This document shows, in pieces, positions 1 to 5,611 of a DNA stretch of 5,611 bases. Under the pieces are notes generated by a model that did not search any database, had not been told where the DNA came from, and saw nothing but the letters and a program-made list of their open reading frames with translations. A program made the translations under genes and the position numbers. This stretch comes from Flavobacteriales bacterium CG18_big_fil_WC_8_21_14_2_50_32_9 (GTDB lineage Bacteria > Bacteroidota > Bacteroidia > Flavobacteriales_E > Vicingaceae): assembly GCA_002770955.1 (NCBI GenBank), contig PCUH01000015.1, forward strand, positions 1 to 5,611, given 5' to 3'. How positions within the stretch are numbered: position 1 is the stretch's first letter; every line of letters begins with the position of its first letter.

Positions 1-90
1 TTTTAAATTTCCAAAAATTGCATATATTTCAACAGCTAAGTCTTGAGCTTTTTGCCATCCTGTTATATCTTCAAATTTTTCTATTGCCAT
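1..90 (-). CDS. Four-helix-bundle protein (S23/IVP family), N-terminal fragment
   Basis: Partial gene cut by the left edge; 30 codons are visible, starting at the ATG at 90-88 and reading MAIEKFEDITGWQKAQDLAV then EIYAIFGNLK. The pattern 'EKFEDITGWQKAQDLAVEIY' matches the N-terminus of the small (about 115-130 residue) four-helix-bundle family first found as ORFs in 23S rRNA intervening sequences. The conserved parts are the F-E-D, the W-Q-K-A and a following amphipathic helix. Relatives include the Avd accessory proteins of diversity-generating retroelements, but most copies in Bacteroidota stand alone and have no known function. The start is preceded by an AT-rich leader without a clear Shine-Dalgarno sequence. 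It lies 64 bases after the murE stop, on the same strand, where mraY would be expected. Family assignment rests on the first helix only and is fairly sure; cellular function is unknown. Confidence 0.8.
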   Translation of the reverse strand, partial: MAIEKFEDITGWQKAQDLAVEIYAIFGNLK

Positions 91-116
91 GATAATTTTA
101 TTTTAATTAATTCTAT

Positions 117-158
117 TTACTAATTCCTAACTACTAACACCTAATCCCTAACTACTAA
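117..158 (-). repeat. Six-unit TTAG heptanucleotide tandem repeat
   Basis: Read on the minus strand, this is six consecutive 7-base units, each beginning TTAG: TTAGTAG, TTAGGGA, TTAGGTG, TTAGTAG, TTAGGAA, TTAGTAA. A decayed unit (ATAGAAT) may follow at 116-110. Within it, a 17-base segment recurs 21 bases away with one mismatch (121-137 against 142-158). The first unit overlaps the end of murE and supplies its TAG stop (157-155) plus an adjacent in-frame TAG (154-152). Because the period is 7, TAG falls in all three reading frames. The repeat fills most of the murE to four-helix-bundle gap. No hairpin followed by a T-tract is present, so it is not an intrinsic terminator. Confidence 0.8.
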
Positions 159-1603
159 AAATTCCTTTTCAACATTTCCATATCATCAAAAGGAAATTTT
201 TCGCCATTAATTTCTTGATACTTTTCGTGTCCTTTTCCAGCAACCAAAATAATATCATTGGCTTCAGCTAAGGCACAAGCTGTTTTAATTGCTTCTTCTC
301 GATTGGTAATAGCCAACACCTTTTTAAAAAATTGTGGTTCAACCCCTAACCGCATTTCAGCAATTATTTGTTCAGGATTTTCAGAGCGGGGATTATCTGA
401 AGTAAGTATTACTTTATCAGAAAAATTGCAGGCTATTTTAGCCATAATTGGTCGTTTTGCTTTATCTCTATCACCTCCACAACCTACAACAGTTATTACT
501 TTTTCGTTTCCTGTTCTAATTTCTTTGATAGTTTCTAATACATTTTTTAGTGCATCGGGCGTGTGGGCATAATCAACAATAGCAGCTACATTTTCAACAG
601 ATTTTATGTATTGAAACCTACCTTCCACAGAAACCAAATTGCTGATAGCAGTTAAAACATCTAACTTATCTTGATTCAATAAAATGGCTGTTGCATAGAT
701 AGATAATAGGTTATAAGCATTGAACCCACCTATTAATTTTGTCCAAACTTCATTGTTATCCATATTTAACAACATTCCAGAAAAATCGCTTTCCAACACT
801 TTACAACTAAAATCTGCCATTGATTTTAAGCCATAGGTTCGCTTGGTTGCTGAGCAATTTTGTAGCATTATCAACCCATTTTTATCGTCTTTGTTTACCA
901 ATGCAAATGCTTTATCTGAAAGTGAATCAAAAAACATTTTCTTTGCTTTTATATATTCATCAAAGGTTTTATGATAATCTAAATGATCGTGTGTGATGTT
1001 AGTAAATACAGCACCAGTAAAATCAACCCCAGCAATTCTGTGCTGATGAATGGCGTGAGAACTTACTTCCATAAAACAATAGGTACAACCTTCATCAACC
1101 ATCAATCTTAGTAATGCATTTAATTGGATGGCATCAGGCGTAGTATGTGTTGATGGAAAGTTTTCTCTTCCAATTTTATTTATCACTGTTGAGAGTAGTC
1201 CTGATTTATGTCCTAATTGCGTGAACAATTCATGTAATAAAGTAGCAGTTGTAGTTTTTCCATTTGTGCCTGTAATTCCAACTAATTTTATTTCAGAAGA
1301 AGGATTATCAAAAAAGTTAGCGGCAATAATTCCAAGAGCTAGTGATGAGTTTTTAACCTTTACGTACGTAATGTTTTCAACTAATTTTTCGGGAAATACT
1401 TCGCAAACTATAGCAATAGCTCCATTTTCTATGGTTTGATTTATATATTGATGTCCATCTACAACAGTGCCTGAAACAGCTACAAAAAGACAATTTTTTT
1501 CTACTTTTCTTGAATCAAAACAAATTTTATCTACAATTAGATTAGTAGAACCCACCAATTCTTCAATTCCTGTTTTGTATAATATGTCTTTTAGTTGTTT
1601 CAT
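155..1603 (-). CDS. murE: UDP-N-acetylmuramoyl-tripeptide synthetase MurE (meso-DAP-adding)
   Basis: Cytoplasmic ATP-dependent ligase that adds the third stem-peptide residue to UDP-MurNAc-L-Ala-D-Glu. The 482-residue product has the three Mur ligase domains. The N-terminal UDP-binding domain is followed by the P-loop GITGTNGKTTT (residues 109-119), then TTPDA, MEVSSHA and the THDHLDYH stretch. The lysine of 'AKKMFF' (about 221) fits the carbamylated metal-binding lysine. Next come the FN-x-x-N segment, GRF, DYAHTPD (344-350), GCGGDRD, and GKGHE (456-460). The DNPR motif (403-406) is the established signature for meso-diaminopimelate rather than lysine. I chose the ATG at 1603-1601, giving MKQLKDILYKTG. 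A longer frame from 1624 would add seven residues (MLPCQKK), but its ATG is the centre of a palindrome and the extension is unlike the family. The start follows a run of A residues with no Shine-Dalgarno sequence. The C-terminus (DDMEMLKRNF) looks complete. Confidence 0.96.
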   Translation of the reverse strand: MKQLKDILYKTGIEELVGSTNLIVDKICFDSRKVEKNCLFVAVSGTVVDGHQYINQTIENGAIAIVCEVFPEKLVENITYVKVKNSSLALGIIAANFFDNPSSEIKLVGITGTNGKTTTATLLHELFTQLGHKSGLLSTVINKIGRENFPSTHTTPDAIQLNALLRLMVDEGCTYCFMEVSSHAIHQHRIAGVDFTGAVFTNITHDHLDYHKTFDEYIKAKKMFFDSLSDKAFALVNKDDKNGLIMLQNCSATKRTYGLKSMADFSCKVLESDFSGMLLNMDNNEVWTKLIGGFNAYNLLSIYATAILLNQDKLDVLTAISNLVSVEGRFQYIKSVENVAAIVDYAHTPDALKNVLETIKEIRTGNEKVITVVGCGGDRDKAKRPIMAKIACNFSDKVILTSDNPRSENPEQIIAEMRLGVEPQFFKKVLAITNREEAIKTACALAEANDIILVAGKGHEKYQEINGEKFPFDDMEMLKRNF

Positions 1604-1612
1604 TTTTTTTTG

Positions 1613-1634
1613 ACAAGGGAGCATGCTCCCTTGT
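1613..1634. repeat. Perfect 22-base palindrome between ftsI and murE
   Basis: The half-site ACAAGGGAGCA is followed immediately by its exact reverse complement, centred at 1623/1624. As RNA it could fold into a stem of about 9 base pairs with a CATG loop. It occupies half of the 42-base ftsI-murE gap and ends 9 bases upstream of the murE start. On the coding strand it is followed by an A-run, and on the other strand by TTGTAG, so neither orientation has the T-tract of an intrinsic terminator. It could be an mRNA hairpin tuning murE translation or transcript stability, a symmetric protein-binding site, or a copy of a dispersed intergenic palindrome. The sequence alone cannot decide between these. 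Confidence 0.85.
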
Positions 1635-1645
1635 TGTAGTTATAG

Positions 1646-3769
1646 TTATAATTCTAGTGTTAGCACTATTTTTTCTCCTTTTATAATTTTACTTCCTGAT
1701 ATTATGGATTGATTTTTTACTGTTCCCTTTCCTACAAAAACAACTCTCAAACCCTGATTTTCTAGTATGTACAAAGCATCTTTAATGCTCATTCCAACAA
1801 CATCAGCCACATAAATAGGAGCTATTTTTCTTGATGAAATAGTTACCTCATCTACGCCAGTACTAATCTTAGCCCACTCATCAACAGTATTGTTTATTTT
1901 GGTTTTAATACCAAAATGATTATAAATCATTTTTAAATCATCATAATTTCCGTCTTTTGCATAAGGAATACGAGAAAGTGCAATGTTTTCGGTTTTAACA
2001 ATTTCTTTATGAATGCCCAAACTTGTTGCATATACCTTGTCGGCTACTTCTTTAAAAATAGGACCTGCAACTAAATTCCCATAATACACTCCTTTTGATG
2101 GAGCATTTACTACAACAATACAAGAATACTTAGGATTATCAGCGGGAAAATAACCCACAAATGATGCTTGGTGACTTACTTTTATATCTCCTTTATATTT
2201 ATACCCTAATTTTTTATTTGCAATTTGTGCTGTTCCAGTTTTTCCAGCAATTTTATAGGTATCATTTTTTAAATTTCTGGCCGTTCCTTCTTCAACAACT
2301 GCTTCTAGCATTTCTTTTGCCATTGCTATTGTTTTTTGAGAACAAATTGAGGGGTTTAATACTTCCGTTTCGATTGTTCTAACCAACTTCCCTCTATATC
2401 TTATTTCTTTTACAAATTTGGGTTTTACCATTTTTCCATTATTAGCAACGGCATTATAAAAAGTAAGAATATTCAAAGGAGTAAGTTCCAACTCATAACC
2501 TATAGACATCCAAGGAAGTGTAATTCCAGACCATGTTTTGTCAGTAGTATTTTTAATTTTTGGAGTTCCTTCGCCAGATAGTTCAATGTCTAATTTCTTA
2601 TTGACATACATTTTATTTAATCTATCAATAAATTTTTGAGGTTCTTTGGTATAAACCCTGTTAATTTCTTTAGAAATAGCCACATTAGAAGATTTAACAA
2701 AAGCTTCTTTTATAGAAATAGTGCCATAGCCTCCCTTATGAGAATCTCGCATCACTGCATCATAAAATCGAGTTGTTCCATCTTCGGTATTTACCATATC
2801 ATCTAAATTCAAATACCCATCTTCAAAAGCCGCCATTAGAGAAGCTAATTTAAAAGTTGAGCCAGGTTCGGTGGCTGCTCCAACAACAAAATTGTATGAT
2901 TCATAATAAGAACTATCTTTATTCATTTGTAGGTTGGCAATTGCTTTTATCTCTCCTGTTGCAACTTCCATAACAGCCACACAACCATAGCCTGCGTGGT
3001 GTAATTGAAGTTGTTTAAGTAGTGCGTTTTCTGCTACATCCTGAATATTAATGTCTATCGTTGAATAAACATCACTTCCGTCAACGGGTTCAATTTCGTT
3101 TTCATCATTGATTGGCATCCACACACCACCTGCAATTTTCTGCTCCAATCTTTTTCCATTTATTCCTTTTAATTCTTTGCTATAAGCTCCTTCAATCCCA
3201 ACTGGCTGAATACCCTCTCTATCATAACCAATAGTTCGAGCTGCCAAAATATTAAATGGTTTTACTCTTCTGTTTTGTTGTGTATATATAAAGCCTCCTT
3301 TGTATTTTCCTTTTCTGAAAATTGGGAAAGTTTCCATTTCTTTTAAATCGGTAAACTTTACATTTCGTCTGATTAAATGATACCTAGCACCCTTTTTTCG
3401 TGCAGAAACTAATTCTGACAGGTATTGTTTTTTAGACTTTTCAGGATAAAGTTGACTTAGTTTTAGTGCAAGAGAATCTACTTTTTCATAAAAAAATTCA
3501 TCTAAAATGGAGGGAGTGTTCACGTCAAAACGCACTTCATATTTAGGAACTGATGTAGCTAATAAACTTCCGTCTTCTGCATAAATATTCCCTCTTACCG
3601 CTTCAATACTATTGTAAAAAATAGTCAAATTTTCAGCCTTTTCTTTCCATTGAGCTCCCTGAACGATTTGAACATTTACTGTCTGACCAATTATTACCAA
3701 CGCAAAGACAACAATAACAACATACACCAAATACACACGAGATAATATGTCTTTCTTTTCGTTGCTCAT
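1646..3769 (-). CDS. ftsI: Division transpeptidase FtsI/PBP3 with C-terminal PASTA domain
   Basis: Class B penicillin-binding protein of 707 residues that cross-links septal peptidoglycan in the periplasm, anchored by one N-terminal membrane segment (about residues 12-30, VYLVYVVIVVFALVIIGQT). The pedestal/dimerisation domain begins around 'VRGNIYAEDGSLLA' (58-71), the usual R-G-x-I motif. The transpeptidase domain carries all three active-site motifs: STFK (304-307, catalytic Ser304), SSN (360-362) and KTGT (510-513). After a linker (about 585-650), residues about 651-707 form one PASTA domain (APIYVADVVGMSIKDALYIL onward, ending in IVLTLEL). FtsI with PASTA is usual in Bacteroidota and in SpoVD/PBP2X-like proteins, and longer than E. 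coli FtsI (588). The ATG at 3769 overlaps the ftsL stop in an ATGA junction, which suggests translational coupling and fixes the start. FtsI acts with the FtsL homologue upstream and probably with FtsW encoded farther along the cluster. Confidence 0.96.
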   Translation of the reverse strand: MSNEKKDILSRVYLVYVVIVVFALVIIGQTVNVQIVQGAQWKEKAENLTIFYNSIEAVRGNIYAEDGSLLATSVPKYEVRFDVNTPSILDEFFYEKVDSLALKLSQLYPEKSKKQYLSELVSARKKGARYHLIRRNVKFTDLKEMETFPIFRKGKYKGGFIYTQQNRRVKPFNILAARTIGYDREGIQPVGIEGAYSKELKGINGKRLEQKIAGGVWMPINDENEIEPVDGSDVYSTIDINIQDVAENALLKQLQLHHAGYGCVAVMEVATGEIKAIANLQMNKDSSYYESYNFVVGAATEPGSTFKLASLMAAFEDGYLNLDDMVNTEDGTTRFYDAVMRDSHKGGYGTISIKEAFVKSSNVAISKEINRVYTKEPQKFIDRLNKMYVNKKLDIELSGEGTPKIKNTTDKTWSGITLPWMSIGYELELTPLNILTFYNAVANNGKMVKPKFVKEIRYRGKLVRTIETEVLNPSICSQKTIAMAKEMLEAVVEEGTARNLKNDTYKIAGKTGTAQIANKKLGYKYKGDIKVSHQASFVGYFPADNPKYSCIVVVNAPSKGVYYGNLVAGPIFKEVADKVYATSLGIHKEIVKTENIALSRIPYAKDGNYDDLKMIYNHFGIKTKINNTVDEWAKISTGVDEVTISSRKIAPIYVADVVGMSIKDALYILENQGLRVVFVGKGTVKNQSIISGSKIIKGEKIVLTLEL

Positions 3770-4164
3770 TCTTGTATTTGTTTCAATTCTTTTGCACTAA
3801 CAATTATTTTTGTTGGTGGAACTGTTGATTCTTTCACTCCAAATAATTCACTTTTTGAAGCTACTTGAGATTGTTTGCTCTCATAATTCAAATCTGATTT
3901 TATGGTTATATATTCCGACCGAAGCTCTTTCAGTTCATCGTTAATATTATCTAATTCTCTTACTAATTTTTCGGTGTTATATCCATTTGCTATATAAAGA
4001 AGCCCTAAAAAAGTAAGAAACAACACAAAAGGTAAAGCCCCAACAACATTGTCTTTTGCTAAAAAGCTACCTGTAATCAAAGAAGTAAAAAAGTTAGGTG
4101 ATTTTATTTTCACCTCTTTTTCTTCAAGTTGCTCTAGTTTTTTCTCTGATTTTAGTTTGTTCAT
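3766..4164 (-). CDS. ftsL: FtsL-like divisome protein (Bacteroidota type)
   Basis: Small bitopic membrane protein of 132 residues. It has a charged, lysine/glutamate-rich cytoplasmic N-terminus (about 1-40), a single hydrophobic segment (about 41-60, VGALPFVLFLTFLGLLYIAN), and a heptad-like extracellular helix (about 62-92, with LVRELDNINDELKELRSEY) that should form a coiled coil. A polar tail follows. This is the topology of FtsL, which in other bacteria forms a complex with FtsB and FtsQ and activates FtsWI. Sequence similarity to proteobacterial FtsL is weak. The call rests on topology, size, and position between rsmH and ftsI, the canonical ftsL slot, and fits the divergent FtsL-like family of Bacteroidota. 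The stop overlaps the ftsI start by 4 bases. The ATG at 4164-4162 has an A-rich upstream region and no Shine-Dalgarno sequence. Confidence 0.88.
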   Translation of the reverse strand: MNKLKSEKKLEQLEEKEVKIKSPNFFTSLITGSFLAKDNVVGALPFVLFLTFLGLLYIANGYNTEKLVRELDNINDELKELRSEYITIKSDLNYESKQSQVASKSELFGVKESTVPPTKIIVSAKELKQIQE

Positions 4165-4315
4165 GCTTTTGGGTTTAAGATTTTGTGTTTCAGGCTTAAG
4201 GACTTCAATCTTTACATTTCAACCTTTGTGTTTCTCCCGAAAAATCGGGACAAGACTCTCAAGGGAAAGGCTTACACACATTTCCTCATTACTACATTGT
4301 TACATCCACACATTT
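4165..4315 (-). other. 151-base non-coding gap between rsmH and ftsL
   Basis: This is the only sizeable gap in an otherwise overlapping or tightly spaced gene set. It holds a 6-bp-stem hairpin (4235-4250), a 10-base direct repeat GAAACACAAA on the coding strand (4234-4225 and 4191-4182, 43 bases apart), and a 9-base repeat (plus strand CACACATTT at 4275-4283 and 4307-4315). I found no match on the coding strand to the Bacteroidota -7 element TAnnTTTG, and no hairpin with a T-tract. The only ORF seen is a 13-codon one (4313-4272), which has nothing to support it. A role as leader or internal regulatory region for ftsL-ftsI-murE is possible but not shown. Confidence 0.6.
4235..4250. repeat. Short inverted repeat (hairpin) TCCCGA-AAAA-TCGGGA
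   Basis: A perfect 6-base inverted repeat with a 4-base A (or T) loop, GC-rich in an AT-rich surrounding, inside the rsmH-ftsL gap and 71 bases upstream of the ftsL start. On the coding strand it reads TCCCGATTTTTCGGGA followed by GAAACAC, so no T-tract follows the stem and termination is unlikely. It may act as an RNA processing or stability element, or be one copy of a dispersed intergenic inverted repeat; this is inference. Confidence 0.7.
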
Positions 4316-5215
4316 TTAAATTTTTTCCGCTATCCTTAGTTTTGCACTTCTTGCTCTATTATTTAGTTGTAGTTCTTCTTCGCTGGGTGTGATTGGTTTT
4401 CTGTTCACTGCCTTAAATTTTAATTGTGGATTTCCAAAAAAATCTTTCTCTACTTCTCCTTCAAATTTTCCACTCTTTATAAAATTTTTAACCAATCTGT
4501 CTTCCAATGAATGATAAGTGATTACCGACAATCTTCCTCCTGGCTTTAGCACCTCATAACTTTGTTCTAGTAATTCTCTCAAGGCATTCATTTCGTCATT
4601 CACTTCAATTCGCAATGCCTGAAAAACTTGAGCTAAATACTTATTTCTCATTTTTCCTGGCACACAGGTTTGAGCTATTTCAATTAACTGCTGTGTGGTG
4701 GTTATTTTTGTTCCAGCCCTGTAACTCATTAACTCTTCCACCAATCTTTTTGCATTATTTACCTCTCCATAGTTCCTAAAAATCCATAACAATTTTTTCT
4801 CATCATATTCATTCACAACTTGAGCCGCTGTGAGTTTTCCATTTTTATTCATTCGCATATCCAACGGACCTTCAAATCGAATAGAAAAACCTCTTGAACC
4901 TTCATCAAATTGATGGGATGACACTCCTAAATCAGCCAATACTGCATCAACAGGAATTACTTTATAGAGTTTTAAATAATTTTTCAAATAACGAAAGTTC
5001 TGTTTTACCAACACAAATCGAGCATCATCTATACTATTCTGAACGGCATCTTCATCTTGGTCAAACCCAAATAGTTTCCCTTTTTTTCCTAATCGACTTA
5101 GTATTTCTTTTGAATGTCCACCACCTCCAAAGGTTACATCCACCACTACTTCATCTCCTTTTATTTCCATCCCATCTACCGACTCCTGAAGCAATACTGG
5201 ATTATGGTAACTCAT
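4316..5215 (-). CDS. rsmH: 16S rRNA (cytosine1402-N4)-methyltransferase RsmH (MraW)
   Basis: SAM-dependent methyltransferase of 299 residues that modifies C1402 in the ribosomal P-site of 16S rRNA; usual family length is about 300-315. Visible motifs in order are the N-terminal SYHNPVLLQESVD, the SAM-binding DVTFGGGGHS (26-35), FDQD (51-54, ribose-binding acidic residue), and DLGVSSHQFDEGSRGFS (95-111). These are followed by LDMRM, LRIEVNDE (191-198), ITYHSLEDR (222-230) and the C-terminal NRARSAKLR (286-294), all family hallmarks. The start is the ATG at 5215-5213. An upstream in-frame GTG at 5239 would add eight lysine-rich residues but is less likely, because the purine-rich AAAGAGG (5228-5222) sits 6 bases before the ATG as a plausible ribosome binding site. 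The start overlaps the end of mraZ by 14 bases, which suggests coupled translation. It is the second gene of the cluster, as is usual. Confidence 0.96.
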   Translation of the reverse strand: MSYHNPVLLQESVDGMEIKGDEVVVDVTFGGGGHSKEILSRLGKKGKLFGFDQDEDAVQNSIDDARFVLVKQNFRYLKNYLKLYKVIPVDAVLADLGVSSHQFDEGSRGFSIRFEGPLDMRMNKNGKLTAAQVVNEYDEKKLLWIFRNYGEVNNAKRLVEELMSYRAGTKITTTQQLIEIAQTCVPGKMRNKYLAQVFQALRIEVNDEMNALRELLEQSYEVLKPGGRLSVITYHSLEDRLVKNFIKSGKFEGEVEKDFFGNPQLKFKAVNRKPITPSEEELQLNNRARSAKLRIAEKI

Positions 5216-5611
5216 CGCCTTCCTCTTTTTTTGGTGCACCTCCCCCCATCACTTCCTCAGCCAAGTTGGCGAAATCATCAGGCTCATCTGTTAATAAACT
5301 ATTATAGGTTTCAGCATCCCAAACCTCAATTCTATTGGAATAAGCAAACAACACTACCTCTTTTTCAACTCCTGCATAAGTTAGCATTTGCTTTGGAAAA
5401 AGAATTCTGCCCACCGCATCTAATCCTAATTCAGATGCTCCTCTATAGAAATAGCGAATAAATTCCCTGTTTTTCTTCACATACTGATTCAGCTTATTCA
5501 CTTCTGCACTAATTCCTTCCCATTCATTTTTTGGATACAACACCAAACACTTCTCAAAACCTCGATTTAGGACAAATTTTTCCTGAGCAGCTGGATCCAA
5601 CTGCTTACGCA
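5202..5611 (-). CDS. mraZ: Transcriptional regulator MraZ (5' end outside window)
   Basis: The reading frame stays open to the right edge. The first complete codons (5609 onward) read RKQLDPAAQEKF and align with the interior of MraZ, so the start lies beyond 5611; the TTG at 5600 is an internal leucine, not a start. 135 residues are visible of an expected 150-160. MraZ is a DNA-binding protein with two AbrB/SpoVT-like swapped-hairpin repeats. Most of the first repeat is seen as FVLNRGFEKCLVLYPKNEW, and the second as LGLDAVGRILFP (visible residues 61-72), with the conserved D-x-x-G-R, followed by FAYSNRIEVWD (88-98). In studied bacteria MraZ binds repeats upstream of its own gene and represses or tunes dcw transcription; that promoter would lie outside this window. 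The C-terminal tail (GGGAPKKEEGDELP) is low-complexity and overlaps the rsmH start. Confidence 0.94.
   Translation of the reverse strand, partial: RKQLDPAAQEKFVLNRGFEKCLVLYPKNEWEGISAEVNKLNQYVKKNREFIRYFYRGASELGLDAVGRILFPKQMLTYAGVEKEVVLFAYSNRIEVWDAETYNSLLTDEPDDFANLAEEVMGGGAPKKEEGDELP
5222..5228 (-). promoter_or_regulatory. Probable ribosome binding site of rsmH
   Basis: AAAGAGG on the coding strand, inside the end of mraZ, is separated by 6 bases (AAGGCG) from the ATG at 5215. It supports that ATG over the upstream GTG at 5239, whose only purine-rich run (GGGGGGAG) abuts the codon with no spacer. The other genes here lack such a site and have A-rich upstream stretches instead. Confidence 0.5.

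Noticed and set aside
1..158. Complete diversity-generating retroelement
   Set aside because: Only the first 30 codons of an S23/Avd-like protein are visible. There is no reverse transcriptase, template repeat or variable repeat, and most members of this family are not part of such elements.
258..572. Plus-strand ORF inside murE
   Set aside because: It is antisense to the conserved C-terminal ligase domain of murE and has no features of its own.
1604..1645. Intrinsic terminator between ftsI and murE
   Set aside because: The palindrome is followed by an A-run on the coding strand and by mixed sequence on the other, so neither direction has a stem followed by a T-tract.
2161..2382. Plus-strand ORF rich in Leu, Phe and Tyr that resembles a membrane protein
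   Set aside because: It is antisense to the ftsI transpeptidase domain, and its composition is what the complement of this AT-rich gene gives. No start signal or family features are visible.
4272..4313. 13-codon cysteine-containing minus-strand ORF (MCGCNNVVMRKCV) just after rsmH
   Set aside because: Too short to separate from chance, with no ribosome binding site. Its cysteines arise from a TGT-rich repeat.
4049..4392. Plus-strand ORFs spanning ftsL and the rsmH-ftsL gap
   Set aside because: They overlap two real genes on the opposite strand, with low-complexity Phe/Leu/Ser-rich translations and no ribosome binding site.
4894..5461. Two overlapping plus-strand ORFs opposite rsmH and mraZ
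   Set aside because: They are shadows of strongly supported genes with intact motifs on the minus strand, and their translations show no recognisable domain.

Overview
The window is a stretch of the division and cell wall (dcw) cluster of an AT-rich bacterium. All recognisable genes lie on the minus strand, so transcription runs from the right edge (5611) to the left edge (1). In that direction the order is mraZ (5' end outside the window), rsmH/mraW, an ftsL-like gene, ftsI (PBP with a C-terminal PASTA domain), murE, then the start of a four-helix-bundle (S23/IVP) gene cut by the left edge. The divergent Bacteroidota-type FtsL, the PASTA-bearing FtsI, the A-rich start regions with little Shine-Dalgarno sequence, and the low GC all suggest a Bacteroidota (Flavobacteriia/Cytophagia-like) genome. 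That is inference from family features; there is no rRNA or other phylogenetic marker here.

Layout, 5' to 3' of the transcript. mraZ and rsmH overlap by 14 bases. rsmH and ftsL are separated by 151 bases of non-coding DNA holding a small hairpin and short repeats. ftsL and ftsI overlap by 4 bases (ATGA). ftsI and murE are separated by 42 bases, most of which is a perfect 22-base palindrome. murE ends in tandem stop codons, and these form the first unit of a 7-base-period TTAG repeat. After that repeat and a short AT-rich leader comes the four-helix-bundle gene.

The core genes form one functional unit. MraZ is the cluster's regulator, RsmH methylates 16S rRNA, FtsL scaffolds the divisome, FtsI cross-links septal peptidoglycan, and MurE adds the third residue of the stem peptide (meso-DAP, judged from the DNPR motif). 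All catalytic motifs looked for are intact.

The core is an ordinary dcw cluster. The accessory signals lie between genes. The main one is the four-helix-bundle gene with its heptad repeat, at the place where mraY normally follows murE. I do not see a complete new system in this window; any claim about a retroelement or other module would depend on sequence left of base 1.
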